From positions 1-64,000 of the forward strand of contig NZ_JAPNLK010000030.1 of assembly GCF_026627505.1 (NCBI RefSeq): DNA of 64,000 nucleotides, written 5' to 3'. Shown piece after piece: positions 17,847 to 26,988 of the stretch (positions within the stretch are counted from its first letter, which is position 1; every line of letters begins with the position of its first letter). The notes under the pieces were generated by a model. It saw only the letters and a program-made list of their open reading frames with translations, had not been told where the DNA came from and ran no database searches. Position numbers and translations under genes: made by a program. Origin of the DNA: Streptomyces sp. H27-H5 (GTDB taxonomy: Bacteria > Actinomycetota > Actinomycetes > Streptomycetales > Streptomycetaceae).

Positions 17847-19469
17847 GTGACGTACGTGAACTCAGCCGACTTCTCCCTCTACCCCGAACTCGACGCGAAC
17901 GCCCTGCACGCCTTCGTCACCGCCCTCGAAACCGGCGACCTCCACGGCCTGTCCCCCGCCCGCGCCGCCGACGTCGAGGAGGTCCGCTCCGTCGCCGTGT
18001 TCAGCCGCGGCAAGGTGACCGGCGCCGACGGGGACCTGCTCGACGCCGCGCTCTGGCGGCACACCGGGTCGGACCCCCGGCCGGTGATCGTGATGCCCTC
18101 GCCGTGGACGAACCTGGGCTGGCTCACGTACGCCGTCCAGGGCGCGCTCTTCGCGGCGCGCGGCTACAACGTCCTCGCCTACACCGCCCGCGGCTTCGCC
18201 GGCTCCGAGGGACAGGTCGACGTGGCGGGGCCGCTCGACGTCGCGGACGGCAGTCGCGCCCTGGACCACATCGTCGAGCGGACCGCCGGGCCGATCACCA
18301 GAATCGGGTTCCTCGGGGACTCCTACGGCTCCGGCATCAGCCAGCTCGTCGCCGCGCACGACACCCGCGTGGACGCGGTCGTCGCGCTCAGCACCTGGGG
18401 CGACCTCGGGGAGGCCTTCCTCGAGAACTCGACCCACCACGTCGCCGCCGTGAAGGCCCTGCTGGGCGCCGCCTCGAAGGCCCGACTGAGCCCCCGGACA
18501 CGGAGCGTCTTCGAGAACGTGCTGGCCGACCGCGACATCGAGGGGACCCTGCGGTGGGCGGAGCAACGCTCACCCCTCACCCACGTCAAGGAGCTCAACC
18601 GGCGCCAGGTCCCGATCCTCTTCGCGCAGGCCTGGCACGAGACGCTCTTCCCGGGCAACCAGACCGTGCGAATGTTCAACGAACTGACCGGCCCCAAGCG
18701 CCTCGACCTCTCCATCGGAGACCACTCCGGGCCCGAGACGTCCGGCATGCTCGGCCTGCCGAACCGGATCTGGACGGACGCCCACCGCTGGTTCGACCAC
18801 CACCTGAGGGGCATCGACAACGGCGTCGCCGACCAGGCCCAGGTGGTCAGCGAGGTGATGTGGGGCAAGGGTCTGGAGCCGCGCGCCGGCTGGTCCGCCG
18901 TCACCGAGCGGACCCGGCGCGTGCACCTGACGGGCGGCGGCGAGCTGGCGCACAAGCCCGAGGCCGGCTGGACGGCGGGCGTGGTGTGCGGGGTGGACAC
19001 CCCGGCGATCGTCGCCGACGCGATCGTGACGGCCGGCCACGCGGAGATGGCGGGCCGGCCGAAGGTCTACCCGACCGGTGCCATCGACCGCGGCGTGGCG
19101 GCCGTCTGGGCGGCGCCGCCCGAGGAGGAGACCGCACGGCTGCGGGGCACGCCCCGCCTGCGGGTGACGTACCGGGCGGCGAACCCCGGGTCCACCTTCG
19201 TGGCGTACCTGTTCGACACGGCGCCCGACGGGAGCGCGCACCTCGTCACCCACGCCCCGTTCAGCGACCTCGACTCGGCCCCGGACAGCCTGATCCGCGC
19301 GGACATCGAACTCCAGGCGACGGCGTACGACGTCCCGCGCGGGCACCGGCTGCTGCTGGTGATCGACGGCCGCGACCCCTTCTACGGCGACGCCAACCTG
19401 CCGCGCGCCACGCTGGCCTTCACCTCCCCGGAGGCCACCCCGTCCTTCCTGGACCTGCCGCTCGGCTGA
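17847..19469 (+). CDS. CocE/NonD-type hydrolase (peptidase S15-like)
   Basis: A 540-residue enzyme of the X-Pro dipeptidyl-peptidase/CocE esterase class. The alpha/beta-hydrolase core has VIVMPSPWTNL (about 80-90), ARGFAGSEG and the nucleophile elbow G-D-S-Y-G (Ser159); HSG near residue 290 probably gives the catalytic His. A C-terminal beta-sandwich (about 350-535, ending LAFTSPEATPSFLDLPLG) is the PepX_C domain. No signal peptide is seen, so it is probably cytoplasmic. The substrate, ester or N-terminal proline peptide, is unknown. GTG start with GAGGA about 9 bases upstream. Confidence 0.85.
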   Translation: MTYVNSADFSLYPELDANALHAFVTALETGDLHGLSPARAADVEEVRSVAVFSRGKVTGADGDLLDAALWRHTGSDPRPVIVMPSPWTNLGWLTYAVQGALFAARGYNVLAYTARGFAGSEGQVDVAGPLDVADGSRALDHIVERTAGPITRIGFLGDSYGSGISQLVAAHDTRVDAVVALSTWGDLGEAFLENSTHHVAAVKALLGAASKARLSPRTRSVFENVLADRDIEGTLRWAEQRSPLTHVKELNRRQVPILFAQAWHETLFPGNQTVRMFNELTGPKRLDLSIGDHSGPETSGMLGLPNRIWTDAHRWFDHHLRGIDNGVADQAQVVSEVMWGKGLEPRAGWSAVTERTRRVHLTGGGELAHKPEAGWTAGVVCGVDTPAIVADAIVTAGHAEMAGRPKVYPTGAIDRGVAAVWAAPPEEETARLRGTPRLRVTYRAANPGSTFVAYLFDTAPDGSAHLVTHAPFSDLDSAPDSLIRADIELQATAYDVPRGHRLLLVIDGRDPFYGDANLPRATLAFTSPEATPSFLDLPLG

Positions 19470-19512
19470 GCCGGAGCGGCGCGAGACCGTCCGCCTCCCC
19501 GCGGGCACGGAA

Positions 19513-19547
19513 CCGCCCCGCCGCCCTCTCGTGGGGCGGCGGGGCGG
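19513..19547. terminator. Bidirectional hairpin between hydrolase and eamA genes
   Basis: A perfect 14-bp stem (CCGCCCCGCCGCCC) with a 7-base loop lies between two convergent genes, 44 bases past one stop and 37 past the other. Confidence 0.8.
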
Positions 19548-19583
19548 GAGGCGTCCCGGGCGTCCCGGGAAAGGGGAGACGGG

Positions 19584-20543
19584 TCAGGAGGTCGTCAGGG
19601 CCCGCTTGCCGATCTGGGAGCGGACCGCGCCCATGCTCGCCGCGATCACCAGGGCGATGGCGAGGGCGTCCAGGGCGGACAGCGCCTGGTGCAGCACCAG
19701 GAAGCCGGCCGTCGCGGCGATCGCCGGTTCCAGGCTCATCAGGATCGCGAAGGTGGGGGCGGGCAGCTTGCGCAGGGCCAGCAGTTCCAGGGTGTAGGGC
19801 AGCACCGAGGACATCACCGCCACGCCCAGACCGAGCGCCAGCGTGCTCGGGACCAGGAGGTCGGAGCCCGCCTCGACGATGCCGAGGGGCAGGCAGAGGA
19901 CCGCGGCGACCGCCATGGCCAGGGCCAGGCCGTCCGCCTGCGGGAACCGACGCCCCGTACGCGCGCTGAACACGATGTACGCCGCCCACATCGCGCCGGC
20001 TCCGAGCGCGAACGCGGCGCCCAGCGGATCGAGCCCGCCGAAGCCGCCGCCCCCGTGGCCGGCGAGGAGCACGACCCCCGCCAGGGCCAGGCCGGCCCAC
20101 AGGACGTTGACCAGGCGGCGGGAGACGACCACCGAGAGGGCGAGCGGGCCGAGGACCTCCAGGGTCACGGCCGGGCCGAGCGGGATGCGGTCGATGGCCT
20201 GGTAGAAGAGGCCGTTCATGCCGGCCATGGTCACGCCGAACCACAGGACGGTGGTCCAGTCGGCGCGCTTGTACCCGCGCACCTTGGGGCGGCACAGGAC
20301 CAGCAGGACCAGCGCCGCGGCCGCCAGCCGCAGCGTGACCACGCCCGCCGCACCCGCCCTCGGCATGATCATGACCGCGAGGGCCGCGCCGAACTGGACG
20401 GAGACCCCGGCCGAGACCACCAGCGCGACCGGTCCGAAACGGGTGCGGGCACCACCGGACGCGGCCGCCTCGGCGGGGTTCGGGGCGGGCGCGGTCGCGG
20501 GTCGGGAGGCGCGTGGGGACACGGGAGGAGTGGACGCGGTCAT
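19584..20543 (-). CDS. EamA/DMT-family exporter
   Basis: A 319-residue inner-membrane protein with two EamA repeats and about ten membrane helices. ALVVSAGVSVQFGAALAVMI begins helix 1, GMNGLFYQAIDRIPLGPAVTLEVLGPLALS marks the end of the first repeat, and PTFAILMSLEPAIAATAGFLVLHQALSALDALAIALVI the same place in the second. RhtA-like members export amino acids such as threonine and homoserine; the substrate here is not shown. About 30 N-terminal residues are cytosolic and disordered. The ATG lies 6 bases after a TAGCCT hexamer, with GGGGAG in between, so transcription may be leaderless. Confidence 0.85.
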   Translation of the reverse strand: MTASTPPVSPRASRPATAPAPNPAEAAASGGARTRFGPVALVVSAGVSVQFGAALAVMIMPRAGAAGVVTLRLAAAALVLLVLCRPKVRGYKRADWTTVLWFGVTMAGMNGLFYQAIDRIPLGPAVTLEVLGPLALSVVVSRRLVNVLWAGLALAGVVLLAGHGGGGFGGLDPLGAAFALGAGAMWAAYIVFSARTGRRFPQADGLALAMAVAAVLCLPLGIVEAGSDLLVPSTLALGLGVAVMSSVLPYTLELLALRKLPAPTFAILMSLEPAIAATAGFLVLHQALSALDALAIALVIAASMGAVRSQIGKRALTTS

Positions 20544-20549
20544 CTCCCC

Positions 20550-20577
20550 AGGCTAAGCCGTCTGTAACGGGTGGCAA
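20550..20577 (-). promoter_or_regulatory. Promoter of the eamA gene
   Basis: TTGCCA (20572-20577) and TAGCCT (20550-20555) on the minus strand are 16 bases apart, and the -10 ends 6 bases before the ATG. This predicts transcription starting at or next to the start codon. Confidence 0.55.
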
Positions 20578-20781
20578 GCCGTGCTCCGCCTTACATTGGT
20601 CACACCACCACACTCCCCGCCGAAGGCCCCGGCCGCGCGTTCCCCGAGGTGACGGGCCCCGCGGCCGCTCCGGACACCGTCCGCGCCGGGCACCGATTCG
20701 CGCACCCGCCCTCCGGGACACCGCGTCTCACCGAATGGACGCGGCTCCGAGACGGTGTCCGGGACCCGATACGCTCCGCTC

Positions 20782-21903
20782 GTGGCTGAGATCCAGATTC
20801 CCGCTGACATCAAGCCCGCCGACGGACGCTTCGGCGCGGGCCCCTCCAAGGTGCGGACCGAGGCGCTCGACGCCCTGGCCGCCACCGGTACCTCCCTGCT
20901 CGGAACCTCCCACCGCCAGGCCCCGGTCAAGAACCTGGTCGGCTCGGTGCGTCAGGGACTCCGGGACCTCTTCTCCCTCCCCGAGGGCTACGAGGTGATC
21001 CTGGGCAACGGCGGCTCCACCGCCTTCTGGGACATCGCGACCGCCGGGCTCATCGAGAAGAAGTCCCAGCACCTCACCTTCGGTGAGTTCTCCTCCAAGT
21101 TCGCCACCGCCGCGAAGCTCGCGCCGTGGCTGGACGCGCCGTCCGTGATCTCCTCGGAGCCGGGCACGCACCCCGAGCCGGTCGCCGAGGCCGGCGTGGA
21201 CGTGTACGCGTACACCCACAACGAGACCTCGACGGGCGTCGCGGCGCCGATCAAGCGGGTCGCGGGAGCCGACGCCGGTTCGCTCGTCCTGGTGGACGCG
21301 ACCTCGGGCGCCGGCGGTCTGCCGGTGGACATCACCGAGACCGACGTCTACTACTTCGCCCCGCAGAAGTCCTTCGCCTCGGACGGCGGCCTGTGGCTGG
21401 CGGCGTTCTCCCCGGCGGCGCTGGAGCGCGCGGCGCGCGTGCACGCGTCCGGCAGCCGGCACATCCCGGAGTTCTTCTCGCTGCCGACGGCGATCGACAA
21501 CTCGCTGAAGAACCAGACGTACAACACCCCGGCGCTGTCCACGCTCTTCCTGCTGGACCAGCAGCTGGAGTGGATGAACAGCCAGGGCGGCCTGGAGTTC
21601 ACGACCGGTCGCACGGCGGCCAGCGCGCGCAACCTCTACGGCTGGGCGGAGGCGTCGAAGTACGCCAATCCGTTCGTCACGGACGCCGACAAGCGGTCCG
21701 CGGTCATCGGCACGATCGACTTCTCCGACGACATCGACGCGGCGGCGGTCGCCAAGGTGCTGCGCGCCAACGGCATCGTGGACACCGAGCCGTACCGCAA
21801 GCTCGGTCGCAACCAGCTGCGCGTCGCGATGTTCCCGGCGATCGACCCGGCGGACGTGCAGGCGCTGACCGCGTGCATCGACCACGTGATCGAGAAGCTC
21901 TGA
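20782..21903 (+). CDS. serC: Phosphoserine aminotransferase
   Basis: A 373-residue PLP enzyme of aminotransferase fold type I that converts 3-phosphohydroxypyruvate and glutamate to phosphoserine in serine synthesis. The actinobacterial SerC form is evident from IPADIKPADGRFGAGPSKVR at the N-terminus, SLLGTSHRQAPVKNLVG (about 38-54), VDATSGAGGLPVDI and the PLP-binding Lys196 in APQKSFAS. The frame opens at 20755, but the GTG at 20782 fits the family length. TACGCT (20770-20775) ends 6 bases before it and there is no Shine-Dalgarno, pointing to a leaderless mRNA. It is followed by a terminator. Confidence 0.95.
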   Translation: MAEIQIPADIKPADGRFGAGPSKVRTEALDALAATGTSLLGTSHRQAPVKNLVGSVRQGLRDLFSLPEGYEVILGNGGSTAFWDIATAGLIEKKSQHLTFGEFSSKFATAAKLAPWLDAPSVISSEPGTHPEPVAEAGVDVYAYTHNETSTGVAAPIKRVAGADAGSLVLVDATSGAGGLPVDITETDVYYFAPQKSFASDGGLWLAAFSPAALERAARVHASGSRHIPEFFSLPTAIDNSLKNQTYNTPALSTLFLLDQQLEWMNSQGGLEFTTGRTAASARNLYGWAEASKYANPFVTDADKRSAVIGTIDFSDDIDAAAVAKVLRANGIVDTEPYRKLGRNQLRVAMFPAIDPADVQALTACIDHVIEKL

Positions 21904-21926
21904 GCCGTTCCCTGCCCCGTTCTCCC

Positions 21927-21964
21927 CGAGGCCCCCGTTGACGTTCGCGTCGCCGGGGGCCTCG
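21927..21964 (+). terminator. serC terminator hairpin
   Basis: An 11-bp stem CGAGGCCCCCG with its complement and a 16-base loop lies 23 bases after the serC stop. Confidence 0.75.
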
Positions 21965-22196
21965 GCGTTCGCGGGTCCCCGCGGCGGCTTCCGCGCCGGG
22001 ACCTTGGTCCCAAAAATCGGGGCAAAGAGCCCGCAAACGGAGCGTCCCGTAGGCCGCCGCGGCCTGCGGTTTCACACCGGGGGACCTTCGGCCGGGCCCC
22101 CTCGGGGCCCGCACCACCCCTGCAACCAAAGCGCCCCGGATGTCCCTCATGTCTGATGTGCCGGGAACGAATCCCGGCCCGTTCAGGAGGAACTCC

Positions 22197-23090
22197 ATGC
22201 GCAAGGCATTCACCATCTCGGGCATCGTCCTCGCCTCGTCGATGGCCCTCGGCGTCGCCGGCACCGCGTTCGCCGCCGACGCACCCCACCCGACCCCCAC
22301 GAGCAGCGCGAGCACCGGAACCGGCACCGGCAGCGGTGCGAAGGCCGGCACCACCGACGCGAGCCTGAAGCTGTCCGCCTCCACCGCCAAGCCGGGCGCG
22401 AGCGTGGAGATCAGCGTCACCGCCCCCGAGGGCTCCACCTCCCTGGCCGTCTCCTCCGCCGCGCTGGGCGACGTCAAGCTGACCGAGGGCAAGAGCGGCA
22501 CCACCTGGACGGGCACCGCCAAGGTCGCCGACGTCAAGGACGGGAACTACGGCGTCGCCCTCACCGGTTCGGCCCCGGGCGGCAAGGTGCAGGCCACCGC
22601 GCAGCTGACGGTCAAGGCCGGCGCACCGGACCCGAAGCCGCAGTCCCCCACCCTGCGCCTGTCCAAGGACTTCGGCCGCCCCGGCGACAAGGTGGCCGTC
22701 ACCGTGACCACGGGCGCCGGCGACAAGAGCGCCCAGGTGAAGTCCGGCGCCTTCGCCGGCGGCCAGGTCAACCTGACGAGCGACGGCAAGGGCACCTGGA
22801 CCGGCACCGCCGTCGTCGCGAACGACGTCAAGACCGGCTACTACGGCGTGGACGCCTTCGCGGGCGGCAAGAAGTTCGACACCGTGAAGTTCTCCACCGA
22901 GGCCTCCGGCCACGACAAGAAGCCCGACGTGAAGCCGGTGACCCCCGTGAAGCCGGTGACCCCGCTGAAGCCGAGCGAGCACAAGGAGCCCAAGGGCTCC
23001 GTGAACACCGGCCAGGCCCCCCTCACCGCCACCGGGTCCGAAGCCGTGACCGACGCCGGGGCCGCTCAGGACGCGACCCGCAATGCCTGA
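22197..23090 (+). CDS. Secreted protein with two Ig-like repeats
   Basis: A 297-residue exported protein. The signal peptide ends near GTAFA-AD (about residue 27), then comes a Thr/Ser/Gly-rich stretch, then two homologous beta-sandwich repeats (about 57-140 and 153-235). Each runs L-[KR]-L-S ... PG-x-x-V ... WTGTA-x-V ... Y-x-G-V. The tail is Lys/Pro-rich (PVTPVKPVTPLKPSEHKEP) and ends without a membrane helix or LPxTG-type signal. AGGAGG precedes the ATG, and a CCGGGA-N5-TCCCGG hairpin (22160-22178) sits just before it. Its last 8 bases overlap the sortase start, so the two are coupled. Function unknown; perhaps a surface or matrix protein. Confidence 0.8.
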   Translation: MRKAFTISGIVLASSMALGVAGTAFAADAPHPTPTSSASTGTGTGSGAKAGTTDASLKLSASTAKPGASVEISVTAPEGSTSLAVSSAALGDVKLTEGKSGTTWTGTAKVADVKDGNYGVALTGSAPGGKVQATAQLTVKAGAPDPKPQSPTLRLSKDFGRPGDKVAVTVTTGAGDKSAQVKSGAFAGGQVNLTSDGKGTWTGTAVVANDVKTGYYGVDAFAGGKKFDTVKFSTEASGHDKKPDVKPVTPVKPVTPLKPSEHKEPKGSVNTGQAPLTATGSEAVTDAGAAQDATRNA

Positions 23091-23700
23091 CCTGCCCACC
23101 CTCCGCCGGGGCGGCCGCGCACGCCGCGCGGCCGCCCTGGCGGGCACCGCCGGCCTCGCGGTCGTGCTCGCCTCCGGCTGCTCCTCCGCCGCCGACAGCG
23201 CGGCCGCCCCGGTCGCGGCCCACCGGGCCGACGTGCTGACGCCCTCCGTCCCGGACCGCGTCGCGATCCCCGACATCCACGTCGACGCACCCCTCGACAC
23301 CGTCGGGCTCGACTCCGAAGGGGTGATGCGGGAACCGGACTTCGCGAAGCCCAAGGACGCGGCCTGGTACAAGGACGGTCCGACGCCGGGCGAGGCCGGA
23401 GCCGCCGCCATCGTCGGCCACATGGACACCCCGCAGGCGCCCCAGGCCGTCTTCTTCAACCTCAAGAAGCTGAAGAAGGACGAGCCGATCCGGGTCCACC
23501 GCACCGACGGCAGCACCGCCGTCTTCGCCGTCGACGCGGTGGACACCTACAAGAAGGACGCGTTCCCCACCGACAAGGTCTACGGGGACACCCGCGGCAA
23601 GGCCGAACTGCGCCTGATCACCTGCGGCGGAGCCCTCACCGCGGACCGTCACTGGGACTCCAACGTGGTCGTGTACGCGCACCTCACCGGCCGGGAGTAG
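23083..23700 (+). CDS. Class F sortase
   Basis: A 205-residue exported cysteine transpeptidase. An Arg-rich N-terminus and hydrophobic segment end at SGC-SS (Cys33), which may be a lipobox, so it is either lipid-anchored or held by an uncleaved helix. The sortase barrel has the catalytic His113 in IVGHMDTP and Cys181 in LRLITCGG, with Arg189 nearby (ADRHWDSN). Class F sortases are typical of actinobacteria and mostly of unknown substrate. The overlap with the Ig-like protein gene suggests that protein is a partner, although it has no recognisable sorting signal. Confidence 0.9.
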   Translation: MPDLPTLRRGGRARRAAALAGTAGLAVVLASGCSSAADSAAAPVAAHRADVLTPSVPDRVAIPDIHVDAPLDTVGLDSEGVMREPDFAKPKDAAWYKDGPTPGEAGAAAIVGHMDTPQAPQAVFFNLKKLKKDEPIRVHRTDGSTAVFAVDAVDTYKKDAFPTDKVYGDTRGKAELRLITCGGALTADRHWDSNVVVYAHLTGRE

Positions 23701-23764
23701 CCCGGCACGCGATACCTTCAGGAGTTCGGCCCGGTTCGGCTCGGCAATTCTTGGAGGCAGCGGC

Positions 23765-26700
23765 GTGAGCGTGCGAGTAACGGCGGCCCAGGGTGGCGTG
23801 GACCCCTTCGGCACGGCCCGGCTGCGGCGCGGGGTGCTCGACGCCTGGGGCGCGGGCCCCTCCCGGTTCCGCGAGGACGCCAACGCCGAGGAGGACCTGG
23901 CGCTCGGCGGCTACCGGGACCGGCTCGTCGTGGAACTGGCCCAGAACGCCGCCGACGCGGCGGCCCGCGCCCGGGTCCCGGGCCGGCTGCGGCTCACCCT
24001 GCACCCGGGCGAGGGCGGGCAGGCGGTGCTCGCCGTCGCCAACACCGGCGCCCCGCTGGACGCCACGGGCGTGGAGTCGCTGAGCACGCTGCGCGCCTCC
24101 GCGAAGCGGGAGCCCGCGGCCACCGCGGCGGACGGTGCGACCGGGTCGGCGGAGACCGTGGGGCGCTTCGGCGTCGGCTTCGCCGCCGTCCTGGCGGTCT
24201 CCGACGAACCGGCGGTGCTGGGCCGGCACGGCGGTGTCCGCTGGTCCCTGGCCGAGGCCCGCGAACTGGCCCGGGACGCCGCCAACGGCAGCCCCGGACT
24301 CGGCGACGAGCTGCGCCGCCGCGACGGCCACGTACCGCTGCTGCGCCTGCCGTTGCCCGCCGAGGGCACCGCCCCCGAGGGGTACGACACCGTCGTGGTG
24401 CTGCCGCTGCGCGACGGCGCCGCCGAGGAACTGGTGGAGCGGCTGCTGGCCGGCATCGACGACGCCCTGCTGCTCACCCTTCCCGGGCTGCGCGAGGTCG
24501 TCGTGGAGACCCCCGCCGGCGGACACCGCGTGCTGTACCGGCGCACCGAGGGCCCGTACACCGTCATCGAGGACTCCGCCTCCGGCACCCACCGCTGGCG
24601 CACCGTGCGCCACCACGGCCCCATCGCCCGGGAGTTGCTCGCCGACCGGCCCGTCGAGGAACGGCTGCGGCCCACCTGGACGATCACCTGGGCGGCGCCC
24701 GTGGACGCCGACGGCGCGCCCGTGCACCCGCTCACCGCGCCGGTGGTGCACGCGCCGACCCCGACCGACGAGCCGCTCGGCATCCCCGCCCTGCTGATCG
24801 CCTCGCTGCCGTTGGACACCAGCCGCCGGCACCCCGCGCCGGGGCCGCTGACCGACTTCCTCGTGCAGCGGGCCGCCGACGCGTACGCCGAACTCCTCGG
24901 CTCCTGGGACCCGGTGAGCACCGGCCTCGTCGACCTGGTGCCCGGCCCGCTCGGCAAGGGCCCGCTGGACGGGGACCTGCGCGCGGCCGTGATCGAGCGG
25001 TTGCCCCGTACGGCCTTCCTCGCGCCGGCCGCCCCCGCCGAGACCCCCACCCCCGAGACGGCCGAGGAACGCTCCGCCCTGCGGCCCTTCGAGGCCGAGG
25101 TGGTGGAGGGCGCCGGTTCCGACACCGTGAACGTCCTCGCCGAGGTGCTGCCGACGCTGCTGCCCGCCGGCCTGGAACGCCGCGCCGAACTGCGCACCCT
25201 GGGCGTCGGCCGGCTTCCGCTCGGCGACGCCATCGAGCGGATCGCGGGCATCGAGCGGACCCCCGAGTGGTGGTACCGGCTGTACGACAGCCTCGCGGGC
25301 GTGGACCCCGACCGGTTGTCGGGGCTGCCCGTGCCGCTGGCCGACGGACGCACCGCGATCGGACCCCGGCACATCCTGCTGCCCGGCGCCGACACCCCGC
25401 CGAGCCTGGCCCGGCTCGGCCTGAAGGTGGCCCACCCGGACGCGGCGCACCCGCTGCTGGAGAAGCTGGGCGCGCTCCCGGCGACCCCGCGCTCCGTGCT
25501 GACCACCCCGCAGGTCCGGGCGGCCGTGGCCGCCTCCATGGACGCCGGCGAGATCTGGGACGAGGACGGCGTCGACTCCGACGAACTCGTCGAGATCGTC
25601 CTGACCCTGGTCCGTGACGCCGACCTGGCGCCCGGCGACGAACCCTGGCTGGGCGCGCTGGCGCTGCCCGATGAGGACGGGGAACTCACCCCGGCGGGCG
25701 AACTCCTGCTGCCCGGCTCGCCGTTGGCCTCGGTCATCCGCGAGGACGAGGTGCCCTGCGTGGATGCCGAGCTGGCCGAACGCTGGGACGCCGACACGCT
25801 GACCGCCGTCGGGGTACTGGCCACGTTCCAGCTGGTGCGCGCCACCGACGTGGTCCTGGACCCCGACGAACTGGAGCCCCGTGACGGGGACTTCGCAGAA
25901 CCGGACGACGCGGGCCTGCTCGACGCGGTGGACGTGTGGTGCGAGGACCTGCTGGACCAACTGCCGGACACCCCGCTGCCGCCGGTCGCCACCGAGCTGA
26001 TCGCCGTACGGGACCTCGACCTGGTCGACGACGACTGTTGGCCGCAGGCGCTGGCCATGCTCGCCCGGCCGCCGCTGCGCGACGCCCTCACCCAGCCCGT
26101 GCGGATCCTGCTCCCGGACGGCACCACCCGCTCCGTGCGCTCGTACACCGCCTGGTGGCTGCGCGACCATCCGGTGCTCGACGGCCGCCGCCCGGCGGGA
26201 CTGCGCGCGGCCGGCGGCGACCCGCTGCTCGCGGGCCTGTACGCCTCGGCGGACGCCACCGGGTTCGAGGACGAGCAGGTGCTGCGCGCCCTCGGCGTAC
26301 GGACCACCGTGGCGGCCCTGCTCGACGAGCCCGGCGGCGCGGCCGAACTCCTGGGCCGGCTCGCCGACCCGGACCGCGAGGTCTCCGACCGGCAGTTGCA
26401 CGCCCTGTACGGGGCGCTGGCCGACCTGGACCCGGAGCAGGTCACCCTCCCCGACGACCTGCGGGCGGTGGTGGACGGCGAGGTCCGCGTGGTGGACGCG
26501 GCCGACGCGGTGATCGCGGACGCCCCCGACCTGCTGCCGTTGACGGCCGGTCTGCCGCTGCTGCCGGTCGCCCCGGCGCGCGCCGCCGACCTGGCGGAGC
26601 TGCTCCAGGTGCGCCGCCTGTCGGACACCGTGCCGGCCGAGGTCAGCACGCCGGGCGAGGAGCACGAGGTCCCGGAGTCGGTGCTCCGGCTGCTGGGCCC

Positions 26701-26926
26701 GACCACCCCGCTCCGCTACGTCGAGCACGAGGAACTCGTGGCGGGCGGCACCGAGCTCGACTGGCGCCGCACCCCGGACGGCACCCTGCACGCCTCGACC
26801 CTGGAGGGCGTGGCGGCGGGCCTGGCCTGGGCGGCGGGCCAGTGGCCGCGCCGCTTCGAGGTCGCGGCCCTGCTGGAGGACCCCTCGCGCACGGCGGAAC
26901 TGGCCCGCGACCGCTGGTTCGACTGA
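23765..26926 (+). CDS. Sacsin-like GHKL ATPase
   Basis: A 1053-residue protein with a sacsin/Hsp90-type ATP-binding domain in the first 220 residues. The N-box is VVELAQNAADAAARA (about 57-71), then VLAVANTGAPLDATGVESL (the D-x-G-like loop) and VGRFGVGFAAVLAVSDEP (glycine lid, about 135-152). The remaining 800 residues are acidic, Leu-rich and without a recognised domain; FREDANAEEDLALGGYRDR near the N-terminus is typical of bacterial sacsin-domain proteins. A chaperone or nucleic-acid-linked role is possible but unproven. GGAGG lies 7 bases before the GTG. Confidence 0.8.
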   Translation: MSVRVTAAQGGVDPFGTARLRRGVLDAWGAGPSRFREDANAEEDLALGGYRDRLVVELAQNAADAAARARVPGRLRLTLHPGEGGQAVLAVANTGAPLDATGVESLSTLRASAKREPAATAADGATGSAETVGRFGVGFAAVLAVSDEPAVLGRHGGVRWSLAEARELARDAANGSPGLGDELRRRDGHVPLLRLPLPAEGTAPEGYDTVVVLPLRDGAAEELVERLLAGIDDALLLTLPGLREVVVETPAGGHRVLYRRTEGPYTVIEDSASGTHRWRTVRHHGPIARELLADRPVEERLRPTWTITWAAPVDADGAPVHPLTAPVVHAPTPTDEPLGIPALLIASLPLDTSRRHPAPGPLTDFLVQRAADAYAELLGSWDPVSTGLVDLVPGPLGKGPLDGDLRAAVIERLPRTAFLAPAAPAETPTPETAEERSALRPFEAEVVEGAGSDTVNVLAEVLPTLLPAGLERRAELRTLGVGRLPLGDAIERIAGIERTPEWWYRLYDSLAGVDPDRLSGLPVPLADGRTAIGPRHILLPGADTPPSLARLGLKVAHPDAAHPLLEKLGALPATPRSVLTTPQVRAAVAASMDAGEIWDEDGVDSDELVEIVLTLVRDADLAPGDEPWLGALALPDEDGELTPAGELLLPGSPLASVIREDEVPCVDAELAERWDADTLTAVGVLATFQLVRATDVVLDPDELEPRDGDFAEPDDAGLLDAVDVWCEDLLDQLPDTPLPPVATELIAVRDLDLVDDDCWPQALAMLARPPLRDALTQPVRILLPDGTTRSVRSYTAWWLRDHPVLDGRRPAGLRAAGGDPLLAGLYASADATGFEDEQVLRALGVRTTVAALLDEPGGAAELLGRLADPDREVSDRQLHALYGALADLDPEQVTLPDDLRAVVDGEVRVVDAADAVIADAPDLLPLTAGLPLLPVAPARAADLAELLQVRRLSDTVPAEVSTPGEEHEVPESVLRLLGPTTPLRYVEHEELVAGGTELDWRRTPDGTLHASTLEGVAAGLAWAAGQWPRRFEVAALLEDPSRTAELARDRWFD

Positions 26927-26957
26927 CGGGCGGGTCCGCCTCGACGGACTCCGCCCG
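26927..26957. terminator. Bidirectional hairpin between sacsin-like and P-type ATPase genes
   Basis: CGGGCGG and TCCG on one side pair with CGGA and CCGCCCG on the other, around a short loop. It starts at the sacsin-like gene's stop and lies 32 bases from the convergent ATPase stop. Confidence 0.6.
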
Positions 26958-26988
26958 CCCCCTTCGGGTGGCAGGCCCTTCGGGTGGG

